Shown here: piece by piece, positions 51,459 to 62,254 of the stretch | Layout of the letters: every line of letters starts with the position of its first letter | How positions within the stretch are numbered: position 1 is the stretch's first letter | Assembly: GCA_031317595.1 (NCBI GenBank) | Contig: JANCMB010000001.1 | Span: forward strand, 682,001 to 746,000 | Reading direction: 5' to 3' | Origin: Glutamicibacter sp. PS | Lineage (GTDB): Bacteria; Actinomycetota; Actinomycetes; Actinomycetales; Micrococcaceae | DNA: 64,000 nt | Translations under genes and position numbers: made by a program | Notes under the pieces: model-generated | What the model saw: only the letters and a program-made list of their open reading frames with translations | What the model was told of the DNA's origin: nothing | The model's database searches: none

Positions 51459-52274
51459 ATGACCATTTCGCAAAACGGTGCCTTCGTGCGCCAGCCGCTG
51501 ATCGCGGGCAACTGGAAAATGAACATGGACCACGTCCAGGGCATCACCTTGGTGCAGAAACTGGCGTGGACGCTGAAGGACGCCGAGCACGACTACAGCC
51601 GTGCCGAGGTGGCCGTGTTCCCACCGTTCACCGATATCCGCGGGGTGCAGACCCTGGTTCTCGGGGATAAGCTCGACGTGGTGTACGGCGCGCAGGATTT
51701 GTCCACTCAGGATTCCGGCGCCTATACCGGTGAAATCTCCGGTCAGTTCCTGAACAAGCTCGGCTGCCAGTACGTGCTGGTCGGACACTCGGAACGCCGC
51801 GAATACCATCAGGAGTCCAACGCGGTGATCGCCGCGAAGCTGGCCGCCGCCTACCGCCACGAACTGACCCCGGTGCTCTGCGTCGGCGAAGGGCTCGAGG
51901 TGCGCAAGGCTGGAGAGCACGTGCAGTTCACCCTGCAGCAGCTGAACGAGTCGCTCGACCAGGTCACCGCCGAACAGGCCGCCAATCTGGTGATCGCCTA
52001 CGAACCGGTGTGGGCCATCGGTACCGGTGAAGTGGCCGGCCCGTCCGACGCTCAGGAAATGTGCGCCGCGATCCGTGTTGCTTTGCGCGAACGTTTCGGC
52101 GAGGAGATCGCCGAAGCCACCCGCCTGTTGTACGGTGGGAGTGTAAAGGCAGCCAATGCGGCGGCGATTATGCGCGAAGGTGACGTAGACGGCGTGTTGG
52201 TCGGCGGTGCCAGCTTGGATGCTGAAGAATTTGCTAATATTGTCAGGTTCGAGCATCACCTCGTCACCGATTAA
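51459..52274 (+). CDS. tpiA: Triose-phosphate isomerase
   Basis: The 271-residue product interconverts dihydroxyacetone phosphate and glyceraldehyde 3-phosphate. It has GNWKMNMDH with Asn18 and Lys20, the electrophile His in [12 protein letters not shown], the catalytic Glu in [11 protein letters not shown] with the mobile loop, and the phosphate-binding [11 protein letters not shown]. An N-terminal extension of about ten residues precedes the barrel. GAAAGG before the ATG overlaps the end of pgk. Confidence 0.97.
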   Translation: MTISQNGAFVRQPLIAGNWKMNMDHVQGITLVQKLAWTLKDAEHDYSRAEVAVFPPFTDIRGVQTLVLGDKLDVVYGAQDLSTQDSGAYTGEISGQFLNKLGCQYVLVGHSERREYHQESNAVIAAKLAAAYRHELTPVLCVGEGLEVRKAGEHVQFTLQQLNESLDQVTAEQAANLVIAYEPVWAIGTGEVAGPSDAQEMCAAIRVALRERFGEEIAEATRLLYGGSVKAANAAAIMREGDVDGVLVGGASLDAEEFANIVRFEHHLVTD

Positions 52275-52291
52275 TTAAGGAACTATCGCTA

Positions 52292-52543
52292 GTGGATATC
52301 CTCAAGATCATTCTGCAAGTTTTCCTGGGCATCACCAGCGTGTTGCTGACCCTACTGATCCTGTTGCACAAGGGTAAGGGCGGCGGCATGTCGGATATGT
52401 TCGGCGGCGGTATGACCAGCTCGCTGGGTTCCTCCGGTGTTGCAGAACGTAACCTGAACCGCATCACCATCATCCTCGGCCTCGTGTGGGCCGCGGTGAT
52501 TATTGGCCTCGCGCTGGTTATGCGTTTTAGTGCGGAATCCTAA
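52292..52543 (+). CDS. secG: Preprotein translocase subunit SecG
   Basis: The 83-residue membrane protein has two hydrophobic helices (about residues 2-24 and 55-78) with the glycine-rich loop KGKGGGMSDMFGGGMTSSLGSSGVAERNLNR typical of SecG, here shown broken by function only: it joins SecYE and aids export. Confidence 0.94.
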   Translation: MDILKIILQVFLGITSVLLTLLILLHKGKGGGMSDMFGGGMTSSLGSSGVAERNLNRITIILGLVWAAVIIGLALVMRFSAES

Positions 52544-52570
52544 GCTCCATCGGTGAGCTACCAATAGCCT

Positions 52571-52609
52571 AAAAAATCCCGATCCACGAACCGTGGATCG
52601 GGATTTTTT
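52571..52609. terminator. Bidirectional terminator between secG and glgX
   Basis: A perfect 18-bp stem (52571-52588 and 52592-52609) ends in six A-T pairs, giving a T tract on both strands. It serves the two convergent operons. Confidence 0.93.
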
Positions 52610-52633
52610 ATGCCCAGCAGCGTCGTGGGTGGA

Positions 52634-54727
52634 TCAATAACATCCGTTGCTCAACACCACCACGGACTGTGCCGCGGCGCTATAGCTATCGACAACCGTG
52701 CTATTGGCCTCTGGGCGGGCACTATCGACCTCCAGTTGCCACGGCTGGTCCGCGGACGTCGGCGGGAGGTAGAAGTCGCGTTCGGCCCCCAGATTCAGCA
52801 CGATGAGCACCGCACCGGGAAGTGCTTCACCCCGTGGGTCCTCGGCCACGCCGCGCAGCACAACCGCTAGTGACCGAAACTCGGGATCTAACCAATCTTC
52901 CGGACTCGGTGTGGTGCCATCGGGTCGTAGCCAGCTCACATCCGGATGCCCGTCACCACGTGTCTGGCCATGGAGGAAGTTGCGTTGGCGAAGCAACGGA
53001 AGTCTGCCCCGTAACGCAATCAGGCGCTGGGCGTAGCTGAACAGCTCCCGGTCGGGAGCAGACCAGTCGATCCAGCCCAGCTCGTTATCCTGAGCGTAGG
53101 CGTTGTTGTTTCCTTGCTGGCTATTGCCGATTTCATCGCCAGCCAGCAGCATCGGCACTCCCTGAGACACCAGTAGCGTGGTGAGCATGCCGCGTACACG
53201 CTGGCTGCGAGCCGTAAGGATCTCCTCCTGCTCGGTGGGTCCCTCGACGCCAAGATTGTCGGTGAAGTTCTCCGAATGCCCGTCCCGATTATCTTCGAGA
53301 TTGGCCTCATTGTGTTTGTGCGCGTAGGACACCACATCGTGCAGGGTGAAACCGTCATGGGCGCTGAGGAAATTAATCCCCGCGGTCGGGCCGAGCCCGG
53401 AATGATCGAATAGATCCGCCGAGCCCAAGAGCCGTGCTCCGAGTTTGGCTTGTTCAAGTCCATCGCCGCGCCACGCCCGGCGCACCCCGTCACGGTAGCG
53501 GTCATTCCACTGGGCAAAGGGGTAGGGGAAATGTCCGAGCTGGTAGCCGCCAGGGCCCAGGTCCCAGGGTTCGGCGATGAGCTTGAGCCCCGCCAGCACC
53601 GGATCCTGCCGGATCGCCTGAAAGAAGGCCCCTCGAGCGTCGAAGCCCTGCTCGTTCCGTCCGACCGCTACGGCTAAGTCGAAGCGGAAGCCGTCGACCC
53701 CGAAATACTCGGCCCAGTGCCGCAGGCTATCCATTACCAGGCGCAGCACCATGGGGTTATGCACCGCCAGCGTATTCCCGGTCCCGGTGTCGTTGACGTA
53801 ATGACGCCCATTGTCGAGTAGCCGGTAGTAGCCGGTGTTGTTCAGACCGCGCAGATTCAACGTGGGCCCGCGTGCGTCGCCTTCGCCGCTATGGTTGTAG
53901 ACCACATCGAGGATCACCTCGATCCCGGCCTCATGCAGGGTGTGTACCAGTGCGCGTAATTCGGCGGCCGCGTCGTGCTGGGCATAGCGCGGCTCCGGCG
54001 CGAACCAGGCCACCGGCTGATAGCCCCAATAGTTGCGCAGACCCTGCTCCACCAGAAAACCGTCGTCGATAAAAGCCTGTACCGGCAGCAGCTCCACCGC
54101 GTTGACCCCCAGTGACTGCAGATGCTCAAGCACCGCCGGATGCCCAAGACCGGCATACCGCCCGCGCAGTTCCGCCGGGACCTCGGGGTGGGCGGCGGTC
54201 AACCCCTTCAGATGCGCCTCGTAAATCACCAGATCGGATAGCTCATGACCGGGACGATTCTGGGTCGGATCGGGGCCGCTGGCCGGGCCAAGAATGATCG
54301 CCTTCGGAACCACCGGCGCACTGTCGCGTTCATCTAAAAGCAAGTCGTCGTCCGGCCCATGTACGCAGCCAGCCATCAGCGGGTCATAGCGCAGCGGCCC
54401 GTCTAACGCCCGGGCGTAGGGGTCGATCAGTAGCTTATTGACGTTGAAACGCAGACCATCGCGCGGGCGGTGCGGCCCGGCGGCTCGGATTCCATAGCGT
54501 GCCCCCGGGCCGATCCCGGCGATGTGGGCATGCCAAATGCCGCCCTGCCGGTAGGGGAGCGCGATGCGATGCTCGTCCTGCTGGCCATCCTGCTCGTTGA
54601 ATAGGCAGAAGAAGACCGCTTCGGCCTCCGGCGCCCACAGGGCGACGTTGACGCCATCGGCGGTGAGGCTCACCCCGAGCGGTCCGGGCCGCCCGGGGGC
54701 GAGACGATTCGTGCTCGGCAGGGTCAT
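52634..54727 (-). CDS. glgX: Glycogen debranching enzyme GlgX
   Basis: The 697-residue product is a GH13 isoamylase-type enzyme that removes short alpha-1,6 branches left by glycogen phosphorylase. It has an N-terminal CBM48 domain (PLGVSLTADGVNVALWAP), then barrel motifs DVVYNHSGEG, DGFRFDLAVAVGR with the nucleophile Asp, the acid Glu in LIAEPWDLGPGGYQ and the third acid in LSAHDGFTLHD. The ATG overlaps the glgA stop by four bases. It is the last gene of glgP-glgB-glgC-glgA-glgX. Confidence 0.95.
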   Translation of the reverse strand: MTLPSTNRLAPGRPGPLGVSLTADGVNVALWAPEAEAVFFCLFNEQDGQQDEHRIALPYRQGGIWHAHIAGIGPGARYGIRAAGPHRPRDGLRFNVNKLLIDPYARALDGPLRYDPLMAGCVHGPDDDLLLDERDSAPVVPKAIILGPASGPDPTQNRPGHELSDLVIYEAHLKGLTAAHPEVPAELRGRYAGLGHPAVLEHLQSLGVNAVELLPVQAFIDDGFLVEQGLRNYWGYQPVAWFAPEPRYAQHDAAAELRALVHTLHEAGIEVILDVVYNHSGEGDARGPTLNLRGLNNTGYYRLLDNGRHYVNDTGTGNTLAVHNPMVLRLVMDSLRHWAEYFGVDGFRFDLAVAVGRNEQGFDARGAFFQAIRQDPVLAGLKLIAEPWDLGPGGYQLGHFPYPFAQWNDRYRDGVRRAWRGDGLEQAKLGARLLGSADLFDHSGLGPTAGINFLSAHDGFTLHDVVSYAHKHNEANLEDNRDGHSENFTDNLGVEGPTEQEEILTARSQRVRGMLTTLLVSQGVPMLLAGDEIGNSQQGNNNAYAQDNELGWIDWSAPDRELFSYAQRLIALRGRLPLLRQRNFLHGQTRGDGHPDVSWLRPDGTTPSPEDWLDPEFRSLAVVLRGVAEDPRGEALPGAVLIVLNLGAERDFYLPPTSADQPWQLEVDSARPEANSTVVDSYSAAAQSVVVLSNGCY

Positions 54728-56175
54728 CCGAGCAATTCCGTGAAGAGTGCCACGTAGTGAGCGGCCGAGGTGCCCCAGTCCACCGGGGCCCGCAAGGCCT
54801 GAGAACGCAAGCGCGACCAGGCTTCGGTATCGGCGTACAGGTCCACGGCGCGTCCTAGGGCGAAACCCAGGCCGCCGGGATCGATGTCACCGAAGGTGAA
54901 ACCGGTGGCGGTGCCTTGAGCGAGATTCTCCGGGTTCGCATCGATCACGGTATCGCGCAGTCCGCCGGTGGCCGCGACCAGTGGCACGGCACCATAGCGC
55001 AACCCAATCAGCTGGGTCAGCCCACAGGGTTCGAAACGCGAGGGCACCAGCACCAGATCGGCCCCCGCATACATGCGGTGGCTCAACGGCTCGTCGTAAC
55101 CGATGTGTAGGCCCACAGACTGCGGGTACCGCGCGGCCAACTCACCGAGCGCGTACTCGTAACCGGGGTCGCCCGAGCCGAGCACGACCACGGCACCACC
55201 GGATTCAATGAAGGTGGGAAGTTTCTCCAGCAGCAGGTCCACACCTTTTTGATGGGTGAGCCGGGTGACCACCACGGCCAGCGGGCCGCTGGGTTCCGCC
55301 AGCGAAAATTCCTCGAGCAGCGCCCGACGGTTCGCCGCCTTGGGTTCGGGGAAGTCGGCCGAGTAGTTGATGATGACCGGGTCGGTGGCCGGGTCCCAGA
55401 CCCGGGTGTCGATGCCGTTGAGGATGCCGTGCAGTTCACCGCGGTCGCGCCGCATCGCCACGACCCCCTGAAGTCCGAAACCGAACTCGGCACTGGTCAG
55501 TTCCTCGGCATAGCTGGGACTGACCGTGCTCACCCGACTGGCATGCACCATGCCGGCCTTGAGCGTGCTGACTAGTCCGTGATACTCCAGCGCGTCCGGA
55601 TGAAAGTCCCAGGTGGGCAGCTGGAGACGATCGAGTTGATCGGGTCCGAACACCCCTTGGAACGCGATGTTGTGGATCGTGAGTAGGCTCGGGGTGCTGG
55701 CGCCGGCATACTTCAGGTAGGAGGGCACGAGACCGGCTTGCCAGTCATGGGCGTGCACCACATCCGGGCGCCAGCGGTCGCTGGTGCCCTCAATGGCCAG
55801 CCGGGCCCCAACCCAGGACAGTGCCGCAAAGCGCACATGGTTATCGTGATGATCGTGACCGTCGACTACATAAGGGCCGCCGTCGCGCTCATAGAGGTGC
55901 GGGGCATCCAGTAGGAGCAGATCAAGATCCGCGTAACGGCAGGCGCGGACACAGGCCGGGCCGCCGAACAGGTCATCGGTCCGCCACAACCGCCGAGTGC
56001 GCCCCACCCGCTCGAGCAGCCCCGGGTAGGCGGGCATGAGGATGCGACTGCGCCACCCCAACGGCTCCAATGCGGCCGGCAAGGCGCCGACCACATCGGC
56101 GAGCCCGCCGGTTTTAATGAGTGGGGCGCACTCGGAGGCGACCGAGAGAACGCGACGTTGCCGGCGTGCGGCCAT
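54724..56175 (-). CDS. glgA: Glycogen synthase (ADP-glucose)
   Basis: The 483-residue product is a GT5 glycogen synthase that extends glucan chains from ADP-glucose. The ADP-glucose motif KTGGLADVVGALP starts at Lys21; HDWQAGLVPSYL and LVPSRFEPCGLTQLIGLRYG are the other family marks. Most actinobacterial proteins called GlgA are of the GT4 type (GlgM); this one is the classical E. coli-like GT5 form. It starts two bases after glgC ends and overlaps glgX by four bases. Confidence 0.95.
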   Translation of the reverse strand: MAARRQRRVLSVASECAPLIKTGGLADVVGALPAALEPLGWRSRILMPAYPGLLERVGRTRRLWRTDDLFGGPACVRACRYADLDLLLLDAPHLYERDGGPYVVDGHDHHDNHVRFAALSWVGARLAIEGTSDRWRPDVVHAHDWQAGLVPSYLKYAGASTPSLLTIHNIAFQGVFGPDQLDRLQLPTWDFHPDALEYHGLVSTLKAGMVHASRVSTVSPSYAEELTSAEFGFGLQGVVAMRRDRGELHGILNGIDTRVWDPATDPVIINYSADFPEPKAANRRALLEEFSLAEPSGPLAVVVTRLTHQKGVDLLLEKLPTFIESGGAVVVLGSGDPGYEYALGELAARYPQSVGLHIGYDEPLSHRMYAGADLVLVPSRFEPCGLTQLIGLRYGAVPLVAATGGLRDTVIDANPENLAQGTATGFTFGDIDPGGLGFALGRAVDLYADTEAWSRLRSQALRAPVDWGTSAAHYVALFTELLG

Positions 56176-56177
56176 CG

Positions 56178-57512
56178 TTACCGCCCATCCAGTAGATCGG
56201 CACGAGCGGACAGCGAACCATTCATGAACGCGGCCCGCTGATCAAGCATCGGCTGGGTGATCAGCACGATGCCCGATTCGGTGCGTCGGAACCAGCGGGC
56301 GTCTTCCTCGGGATCCTCGCCGACCACGAGCCCCTCGGGGATGCGCACCCGGCTGTCGATGACGCATTTGCTCAGTTGCGCGTTGCGCCCCACATCCACA
56401 TTCGGCAGCATGACCACCTCATCGAGTTTCGAGTAGGAGTGCGCGCGTCCACCGGTGAAGACCAGGGACTTGTGCACTTCGGCACCGGAGAGAATGCAGT
56501 TGCCCGAGATCAGCGATTCGATCGCATGGCCGCGGCGTGCGTTGTCATCGTGGATGAACTTCGCCGGAGGGGTCAACTCCGAGTAGGTCCAGATCGGCCA
56601 GTGGTTGTCGTAGAGGTCCAGCGGCGGCACCACCTGGGTCAGGTCGAGATTCGCCCGCCAGAAGGAATCGATGGTGCCCACATCACGCCAATAAGGTTCG
56701 GTCTCCAGCCCGGTCATCACGCAGGACTCGGTGAACTTGTGGGCATAGGCGCTGCCGTTGCGCACGATCGCCGGAATCAGGTCGTGGCCGAAATCGTGGC
56801 TGGAATTAGAATCCAGGGCATCGCGCAGCAGGAGTTCACGCAGGAACTTCCAGTTGAATACGTAGATACCCATGGAGGCCAGCGCCATCTCCGGGTTATC
56901 GGGCATGCCCGGCGGGTCCGCCGGCTTTTCAAGGAAGTCGACGATGCGACCCTGCTCGTTCACGTGCATCACCCCGAAGCCGGTGGCTTCGGGGCGCGGG
57001 ACGGTGAGGCAGCCGACGGTGACGTCGGCGTTGGTTTCCACATGCTGGCGCAGCATGATTTCGTAGTCCATTTTGTACACGTGGTCTCCGGCGAGGATGA
57101 TCACGTATTCCACATGGTAGTCATCGACAATATCGATATTCTGCGTCACGGCGTCCGCCGTGCCCAGGTACCACTTATTTTCCTGCACACGCTGGCTGGC
57201 CGGGAGGATATCGAGGTATTCGTTGCGCTCGGAGCGGAAGAAATCCCAGCCGCGCTGCAGGTGGCGGATGAGCGAATGCGCCTTGTACTGGGTGGCCACG
57301 GCCATTTTGCGGATTCCGGAATTCAGCGCATTGGACAGCGGGAAGTCGATAATGCGTGACTTGCCACCGAAGTGGACCGCAGGCTTAGCGCGCCGGTCGG
57401 TGAGCTCCTCGAGACGGCTTCCGCGGCCGCCGGCCAGCACGAAGGCCATCGCCTGGCTCGAAAGGCGCGGTGGTGCCCCGATAGGTTGGTGCGCGTCGGG
57501 TGTTGGTGTCAT
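56178..57512 (-). CDS. glgC: ADP-glucose pyrophosphorylase
   Basis: The product has 444 residues from ATG 57512 and makes ADP-glucose from glucose 1-phosphate and ATP, the committed and regulated step. Motifs are [20 protein letters not shown], the [14 protein letters not shown] stretch, [12 protein letters not shown] and [10 protein letters not shown], then a left-handed helix domain. The [13 protein letters not shown] segment and the closing [12 protein letters not shown] match proteobacterial GlgC much better than the shorter actinobacterial type (about 405 residues). GGAGG precedes the ATG, which overlaps the glgB stop by four bases. Confidence 0.95.
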   Translation of the reverse strand: MTPTPDAHQPIGAPPRLSSQAMAFVLAGGRGSRLEELTDRRAKPAVHFGGKSRIIDFPLSNALNSGIRKMAVATQYKAHSLIRHLQRGWDFFRSERNEYLDILPASQRVQENKWYLGTADAVTQNIDIVDDYHVEYVIILAGDHVYKMDYEIMLRQHVETNADVTVGCLTVPRPEATGFGVMHVNEQGRIVDFLEKPADPPGMPDNPEMALASMGIYVFNWKFLRELLLRDALDSNSSHDFGHDLIPAIVRNGSAYAHKFTESCVMTGLETEPYWRDVGTIDSFWRANLDLTQVVPPLDLYDNHWPIWTYSELTPPAKFIHDDNARRGHAIESLISGNCILSGAEVHKSLVFTGGRAHSYSKLDEVVMLPNVDVGRNAQLSKCVIDSRVRIPEGLVVGEDPEEDARWFRRTESGIVLITQPMLDQRAAFMNGSLSARADLLDGR

Positions 57513-59701
57513 GACCGTTCCTCCACAAAATAGATTGCCGACAAAGGTGGGAGAGTGAGTAGTGCTGATTGTGCTTCGCGGCCGGCCGGAACATCTTCGG
57601 TTTCGATGGCCCCGCCGTGGCCGCGATTCGCCCCGTGATAGCAGGCCGAATCGGTGTTTAACGCCTCGATCCAGCGTCCGGACACCGGGAACCCCAGACG
57701 GAAGCCGGTGCGCTCGACCGGGGTGAGATTTAGAACGACGACCACATGTGGGTCTTCGGGTGCGCCGCGCCGCAACCACGCGAACACCTGGTTATCGACG
57801 TCGTCGACCAGGAGCCATTGGAAGCCCTCGGCCTGCGCATCGCCGCGGTGCAGGGCCGGTTGTTCACGGTATAGCCGGTTCAGGTCGCGAACCACCGCTT
57901 GCACCCCGGCATGCCCCGGGTCCTCGAGAACGGACCAATCGAGTTCGCTCTGGTAGTTCCATTCGGCAGGCTGGCCGAACTCTTGGCCCATGAACAGCAG
58001 CTTTTTGCCGGGGTAGCCCCACATGTAGCCGTAGAAGGCCTTCAGGTTCCCGAGCTTATCCGCGTGCGACCCGGGCATGCGCCCATACATCGAGCCTTTA
58101 CCGTGCACGACCTCGTCGTGGCTGATCGGGAGCAGGAAGTTCTCGCTGAAGGCATAGGTAATGCCGAAGGTGAGCTGGTTGTGGTGGTGTTTGCGGTAGA
58201 TGGGGTCCTTGCCGAAGTATTCCAGCGAGTCGTTCATCCATCCCAGATTCCACTTGTATCCAAAGCCCAGCCCTCCGGCGTCCACCGGGCGGGTGACTCC
58301 GGGGTAGGCGGTGGAGTCTTCGGCGATCATCGCAATGCCGGGGTGCTGCCCGTAGCTGGCGATATTGGTTTGACGCAGGAACTCCAGCGCCTCATAGTTC
58401 TCGTTGCCGCCATCCTTGTTGGCGATCCATTCGCCCTCTTTGCGCGAGTAGTCGCGGTGGGTCATCGAGGCCACGGCATCGACGCGCAATCCATCCAGAT
58501 GGTATTCCCCAAGCCAGTACAGCGCGTTGGCCACCAGGTAGTTGCGGACCTCGGGGCGGCCGTAGTTATAGATCAGCGTGTTCCAGTCCGGGTGGAAGCC
58601 CTCGCGTGGGTCGAGATGCTCGTAGAGCGCGGTGCCATCAAAACGCCCCAGACCGTGCTGGTCGGTGGGGAAGTGCCCCGGCACCCAGTCGGCGATAACC
58701 CCCAGCCCGCGGGCGTGAGCGGCGTCGACGAACGCGGCAAAGTCCCTAGGAGTGCCATATCGTACGGTCGGGGCGAAGAGCCCAATGGGCTGGTATCCCC
58801 AGGAGCCGTCGAAGGGATGCTCACTGATCGGCAGCACCTCAATATGGGTGAAGCCCATGTCGGCGACGTAGTCCACCAGTTCGGTGGCCAACTCCAGGTA
58901 GCTGAGCGAGGCGGCCTCTGCGCCGAGCCGGCGCCAGGAACCAAGGTGGACCTCGTAGATGCTGATGGGTGCGTCGACCGCGTTGAGCTCCGCCCGCCGG
59001 GGCTCCCACTGCTGATCATCCTGCCAACGGTGGGTGCCAAGGGAGCGTACCACCGAGCCGGTCGCCGGTGGGTGCTCGGCGCCAAAACCCACCGGGTCGG
59101 CCTTGAGCGGTAGCAACTGTCCGTCCGGGCCGATGATCTCGTATTTGTAGACCGTGCCATCTTCGAGTCCGGGCAGGAATAACTCCCAGACGCCGGTGGA
59201 GCCACGGGCACGCATCGGGTGCGTGGTGCCGTTCCAGGCGTTGAAGTCACCGACGACCGAAACCCGTTGGGCGTTGGGCGCCCACAGCGCGAAGTGCACG
59301 CCGGGAATCTGCTCGTGGGTGATCAGATGGGCGCCGAGCACGCTCCACAGACTCCGGTGTTCGCCTTCGCCGATGAGGTACTCGTCGATCTGGCCGATGA
59401 CGGGCCCGAAACGGTAGGTGTCTTCCCGTTCCTCTTCGAGCCCCGACGCCCAGCGGACGCGCAACCGATAGTAGGGTAAGGCCGGGCCGATGAACGTGGC
59501 CGCATCCGCCGGATGGCGTTCGAGCTCGATCTCGTCGGTGGCGTTCACCACCGAGATCCGGTCGGCACCGGGGAGCCTGACCACCACATGGTGGCCGTCG
59601 GCGGTGGGCCCGAGCGCCGCGAACGGGTCCGGGTGCCTGCCCTGAGACAGCAGGCGTACCTGATCCTCGTTGATCACTAGCTTTGTTGTGTCCTCGTCTG
59701 C
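57509..59701 (-). CDS. glgB: 1,4-alpha-glucan branching enzyme
   Basis: The 730-residue GH13 enzyme introduces alpha-1,6 branches in glycogen. Tandem N-terminal CBM48-type domains ([17 protein letters not shown] and then [19 protein letters not shown]) precede the barrel. Catalytic signs are [13 protein letters not shown] with the nucleophile, the Glu in [11 protein letters not shown], and [16 protein letters not shown] chose GTG 59701 because AAGGAG lies five bases upstream; an in-frame GTG at 59746 would add fifteen residues. It is the first gene of the overlapping glgB-glgC-glgA-glgX run. Confidence 0.95.
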   Translation of the reverse strand, partial: ADEDTTKLVINEDQVRLLSQGRHPDPFAALGPTADGHHVVVRLPGADRISVVNATDEIELERHPADAATFIGPALPYYRLRVRWASGLEEEREDTYRFGPVIGQIDEYLIGEGEHRSLWSVLGAHLITHEQIPGVHFALWAPNAQRVSVVGDFNAWNGTTHPMRARGSTGVWELFLPGLEDGTVYKYEIIGPDGQLLPLKADPVGFGAEHPPATGSVVRSLGTHRWQDDQQWEPRRAELNAVDAPISIYEVHLGSWRRLGAEAASLSYLELATELVDYVADMGFTHIEVLPISEHPFDGSWGYQPIGLFAPTVRYGTPRDFAAFVDAAHARGLGVIADWVPGHFPTDQHGLGRFDGTALYEHLDPREGFHPDWNTLIYNYGRPEVRNYLVANALYWLGEYHLDGLRVDAVASMTHRDYSRKEGEWIANKDGGNENYEALEFLRQTNIASYGQHPGIAMIAEDSTAYPGVTRPVDAGGLGFGYKWNLGWMNDSLEYFGKDPIYRKHHHNQLTFGITYAFSENFLLPISHDEVVHGKGSMYGRMPGSHADKLGNLKAFYGYMWGYPGKKLLFMGQEFGQPAEWNYQSELDWSVLEDPGHAGVQAVVRDLNRLYREQPALHRGDAQAEGFQWLLVDDVDNQVFAWLRRGAPEDPHVVVVLNLTPVERTGFRLGFPVSGRWIEALNTDSACYHGANRGHGGAIETEDVPAGREAQSALLTLPPLSAIYFVEERS

Positions 59702-59815
59702 CACTTGGACTCCTTGGTGTAGCGATTGATGATAATCCAAGCACACTCGGCGCGGCCTGACCTCAAAATGACGCGTGTCACGTCTCTATGACTTGCCGCA
59801 CATAATGGGCTCGGG
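59702..59815 (-). promoter_or_regulatory. Spacer between glgP and glgB with an inverted repeat
   Basis: This 114-base stretch contains TGAC-n4-GTCA (59769-59780) and, on the minus strand, possible promoter hexamers (TTGAGG, TATCAT) at a poor spacing. glgB may have its own promoter or be read from glgP. Confidence 0.35.
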
Positions 59816-62254
59816 TCAGAGCGCGGATTCAATGTCCCAGATGTGCGTCATATACTCGCGGATTGAGCGGTCGGAACTGAAGTAGCCCATGCGTGCGACA
59901 TTGCGAATCGCCATTTGCTGCCAGCGGACCGGGTCGGTGTAACACTGCGCCACTTCGCGTTGCGCCCGGTCATAATCCTCGAAATCCGAGGTGACCAGGA
60001 ACCAGTCGCTATTCCACAGCGTGTCGAGCAGTTGGTCATACCGATGCGGATCCTCGGGGCTGAAGGTGCCCTCGGCGATGGCCTGAAGCACATCGCGTAG
60101 GCTCTGACTTGCCTCCAGCGCTTGACGCGCGTGATTCGGTTGGGCCCGGCGCTCGGCGACCTGCTCGGTACTCAGCCCGAAGAGGAAGAAGTTCTCCGGC
60201 CCGACCTGTTCGCGGATCTCCACGTTGGCCCCATCCAGGGTGCCGATGGTCAACGCGCCGTTGAGCGCAAACTTCATATTGCCGGTGCCCGAGGCCTCCA
60301 TGCCGGCCGTCGAAATCTGCTCGGAGAGGTCGGCGGCGGGAATGAGCTTTTCGGCCATGGAGACGCCATAGTTTGCCGGGTAGGCCACGCGGAGCAGATG
60401 CGCGGTCTCCGGATCGTGATTCACTACCTCGGCGACATCGTTAATGAGCTGGATGATCAGCTTGGCCATGTGATAGCTGGGCGCGGCCTTGCCACCGAAG
60501 ATTTTGACGCGCGGCACCCAGCCGGCCTGCGGGTCACGCTTGATCCGCTGCCACTGCGCGATGGTCCACAGGATGTTCAGCAGCTGGCGCTTATATTCGT
60601 GGAGCCGTTTCACCTGGGCGTCGAAGAGCGCTTCGGTGGGTAACTCGATGCCGTGTTCGCGGGCCAGCCAGCCCGTAAAACGTTCTTTGGCTTGGCGCTT
60701 GCTGCGTCCAAAGGCGTCGCGGAACGCCGGATCCTCGGCGTAGGGTTCCAATTCGTGTAGCCGTTGCAGATCGGTTTCCCAGCCGGGGCCGATGGTGTCG
60801 GTGATTAGCGAGGCCAGAGCCGGGTTGGCCAGTTTGAGCCAACGGCGCGGGGTGATGCCGTTGGTGATGTTGACTATGCGTCCGGGATGCAACGCGTTAT
60901 GTACCGGGAAGAGCTGGCTGCTGACCAATTCGGTATGCAGCGCCGAGACCCCGTTGACCTTATGGCTCGTGGCGAAGGCCAGATCGCCCATGCTGACCTG
61001 ATCCCCGCTGATCAGCCGCACCGGGTCGGGGCTATCGGCCTGCAACTGCACAAACTGAGTGTCCAGGGTTTCGACGATCTGCAGGTGGCGGGGCAGGACC
61101 TTACGCACCAGAGACACGCTCCAGCGTTCCAGGGCTTCGGGCAACAGCGTGTGATTGGTGTAGCCCAGCACCTTGGTGGCCACCGACACCGCGGAGTCGA
61201 ACTCAAAACCGTGCTCGTCGACGAGCAAGCGGATCAGCTCCGGGCCGGCGATGGCCGGGTGCGTGTCGTTCATCTGGATGGCCACGTACTCGGGCAGGCG
61301 GCGCAGATCCTCGTGCGCGGCCAGATAGCGACGCAGGATGTCCTGGACGGAGGCCGAGGTCAGGAAGTATTCCTGCGAGAGCCGTAGTTCCTTGCCGCCA
61401 TCGGTGGTGTCGTTGGGGTAGAGCACCCGGCTCAGGCTACGGGCTAGGGCCTCGGCCTCGGAGGCCGCGGCGAAGTCGCCGGCGTTGAAGCGCTGCAGAT
61501 CGAAGAGCTCGGCGCTGGGCATCGCCGCCCACAGCCGCAGGGTGTTGGCCCAGTGCCCGCCATAGCCGACCACGGGCGTGTCATGCGCCGTGGCCAGTAC
61601 CCGCGAGCCCGGGGACCACAGCGCAGCTCCCTCATGTGCGGTGACCTCGCCGCCGAAGCCCACCGGGTAGGCCGCCTCGGGGCGGGTGAAGTCCCAGGGA
61701 TTGTCGGTGGCCAGCCAATTTTCGGGGGTTTCGATCTGCCGCCCGTTGTCAAAGCTTTGGCGGAACAACCCATGCTCGTAGCGCAGGCCGTAGCCGTAGG
61801 CCGGACAACCCATGGTGGACATCGAGTCCAGATAGCAGGCGGCAAGGCGGCCCAATCCGCCATTGCCCAGCGCCGCGTCGGGTTCGCCTTCGGCCAGCTC
61901 GGCAAAGCTCAAACCGAATTCTTCGAGTACCCGCACCGCCACCTCGCGCAGCCCCAGATTGATGGCCTGATCCTCGAGGAGCCGACCCATGAGGAATTCC
62001 ATTGAGAGGTAGTAGACGCGCTTGCGGTCCTCGTCCCAGGTGCGGCGGGTGGCGGCAAACCAGGGATCTACCGCGTGATCACGTATCGCATGGGACAGTG
62101 CCATCCGCCAGTCGAAGAGGGAGGCCTTCTGTGGACTTTTGCCGACCGTGTACTGCAGATGGCGCAGCAACGCGCGGCGGAACTGGTCCGGCGTCGGCGC
62201 GCTGGCCCCCGGGTCGGTAGCGCGAAAATCTCGGATATCGATTTGTTCAGACAT
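59816..62254 (-). CDS. glgP: Glycogen phosphorylase
   Basis: The 812-residue GT35 enzyme releases glucose 1-phosphate from glycogen using pyridoxal phosphate. The cofactor lysine is in GTGNMKFALNGALTIGTLDG, and RVYYLSMEFLMGRLL and GNGGLGRLAACYLDS are classic GT35 motifs. Its length and N terminus match the E. coli type rather than the longer actinobacterial phosphorylases; I infer common origin with the glgC here. GGGAG lies seven bases before the ATG. A TAGGAT (62326-62321, minus strand) may be its -10 box. Confidence 0.95.
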   Translation of the reverse strand: MSEQIDIRDFRATDPGASAPTPDQFRRALLRHLQYTVGKSPQKASLFDWRMALSHAIRDHAVDPWFAATRRTWDEDRKRVYYLSMEFLMGRLLEDQAINLGLREVAVRVLEEFGLSFAELAEGEPDAALGNGGLGRLAACYLDSMSTMGCPAYGYGLRYEHGLFRQSFDNGRQIETPENWLATDNPWDFTRPEAAYPVGFGGEVTAHEGAALWSPGSRVLATAHDTPVVGYGGHWANTLRLWAAMPSAELFDLQRFNAGDFAAASEAEALARSLSRVLYPNDTTDGGKELRLSQEYFLTSASVQDILRRYLAAHEDLRRLPEYVAIQMNDTHPAIAGPELIRLLVDEHGFEFDSAVSVATKVLGYTNHTLLPEALERWSVSLVRKVLPRHLQIVETLDTQFVQLQADSPDPVRLISGDQVSMGDLAFATSHKVNGVSALHTELVSSQLFPVHNALHPGRIVNITNGITPRRWLKLANPALASLITDTIGPGWETDLQRLHELEPYAEDPAFRDAFGRSKRQAKERFTGWLAREHGIELPTEALFDAQVKRLHEYKRQLLNILWTIAQWQRIKRDPQAGWVPRVKIFGGKAAPSYHMAKLIIQLINDVAEVVNHDPETAHLLRVAYPANYGVSMAEKLIPAADLSEQISTAGMEASGTGNMKFALNGALTIGTLDGANVEIREQVGPENFFLFGLSTEQVAERRAQPNHARQALEASQSLRDVLQAIAEGTFSPEDPHRYDQLLDTLWNSDWFLVTSDFEDYDRAQREVAQCYTDPVRWQQMAIRNVARMGYFSSDRSIREYMTHIWDIESAL

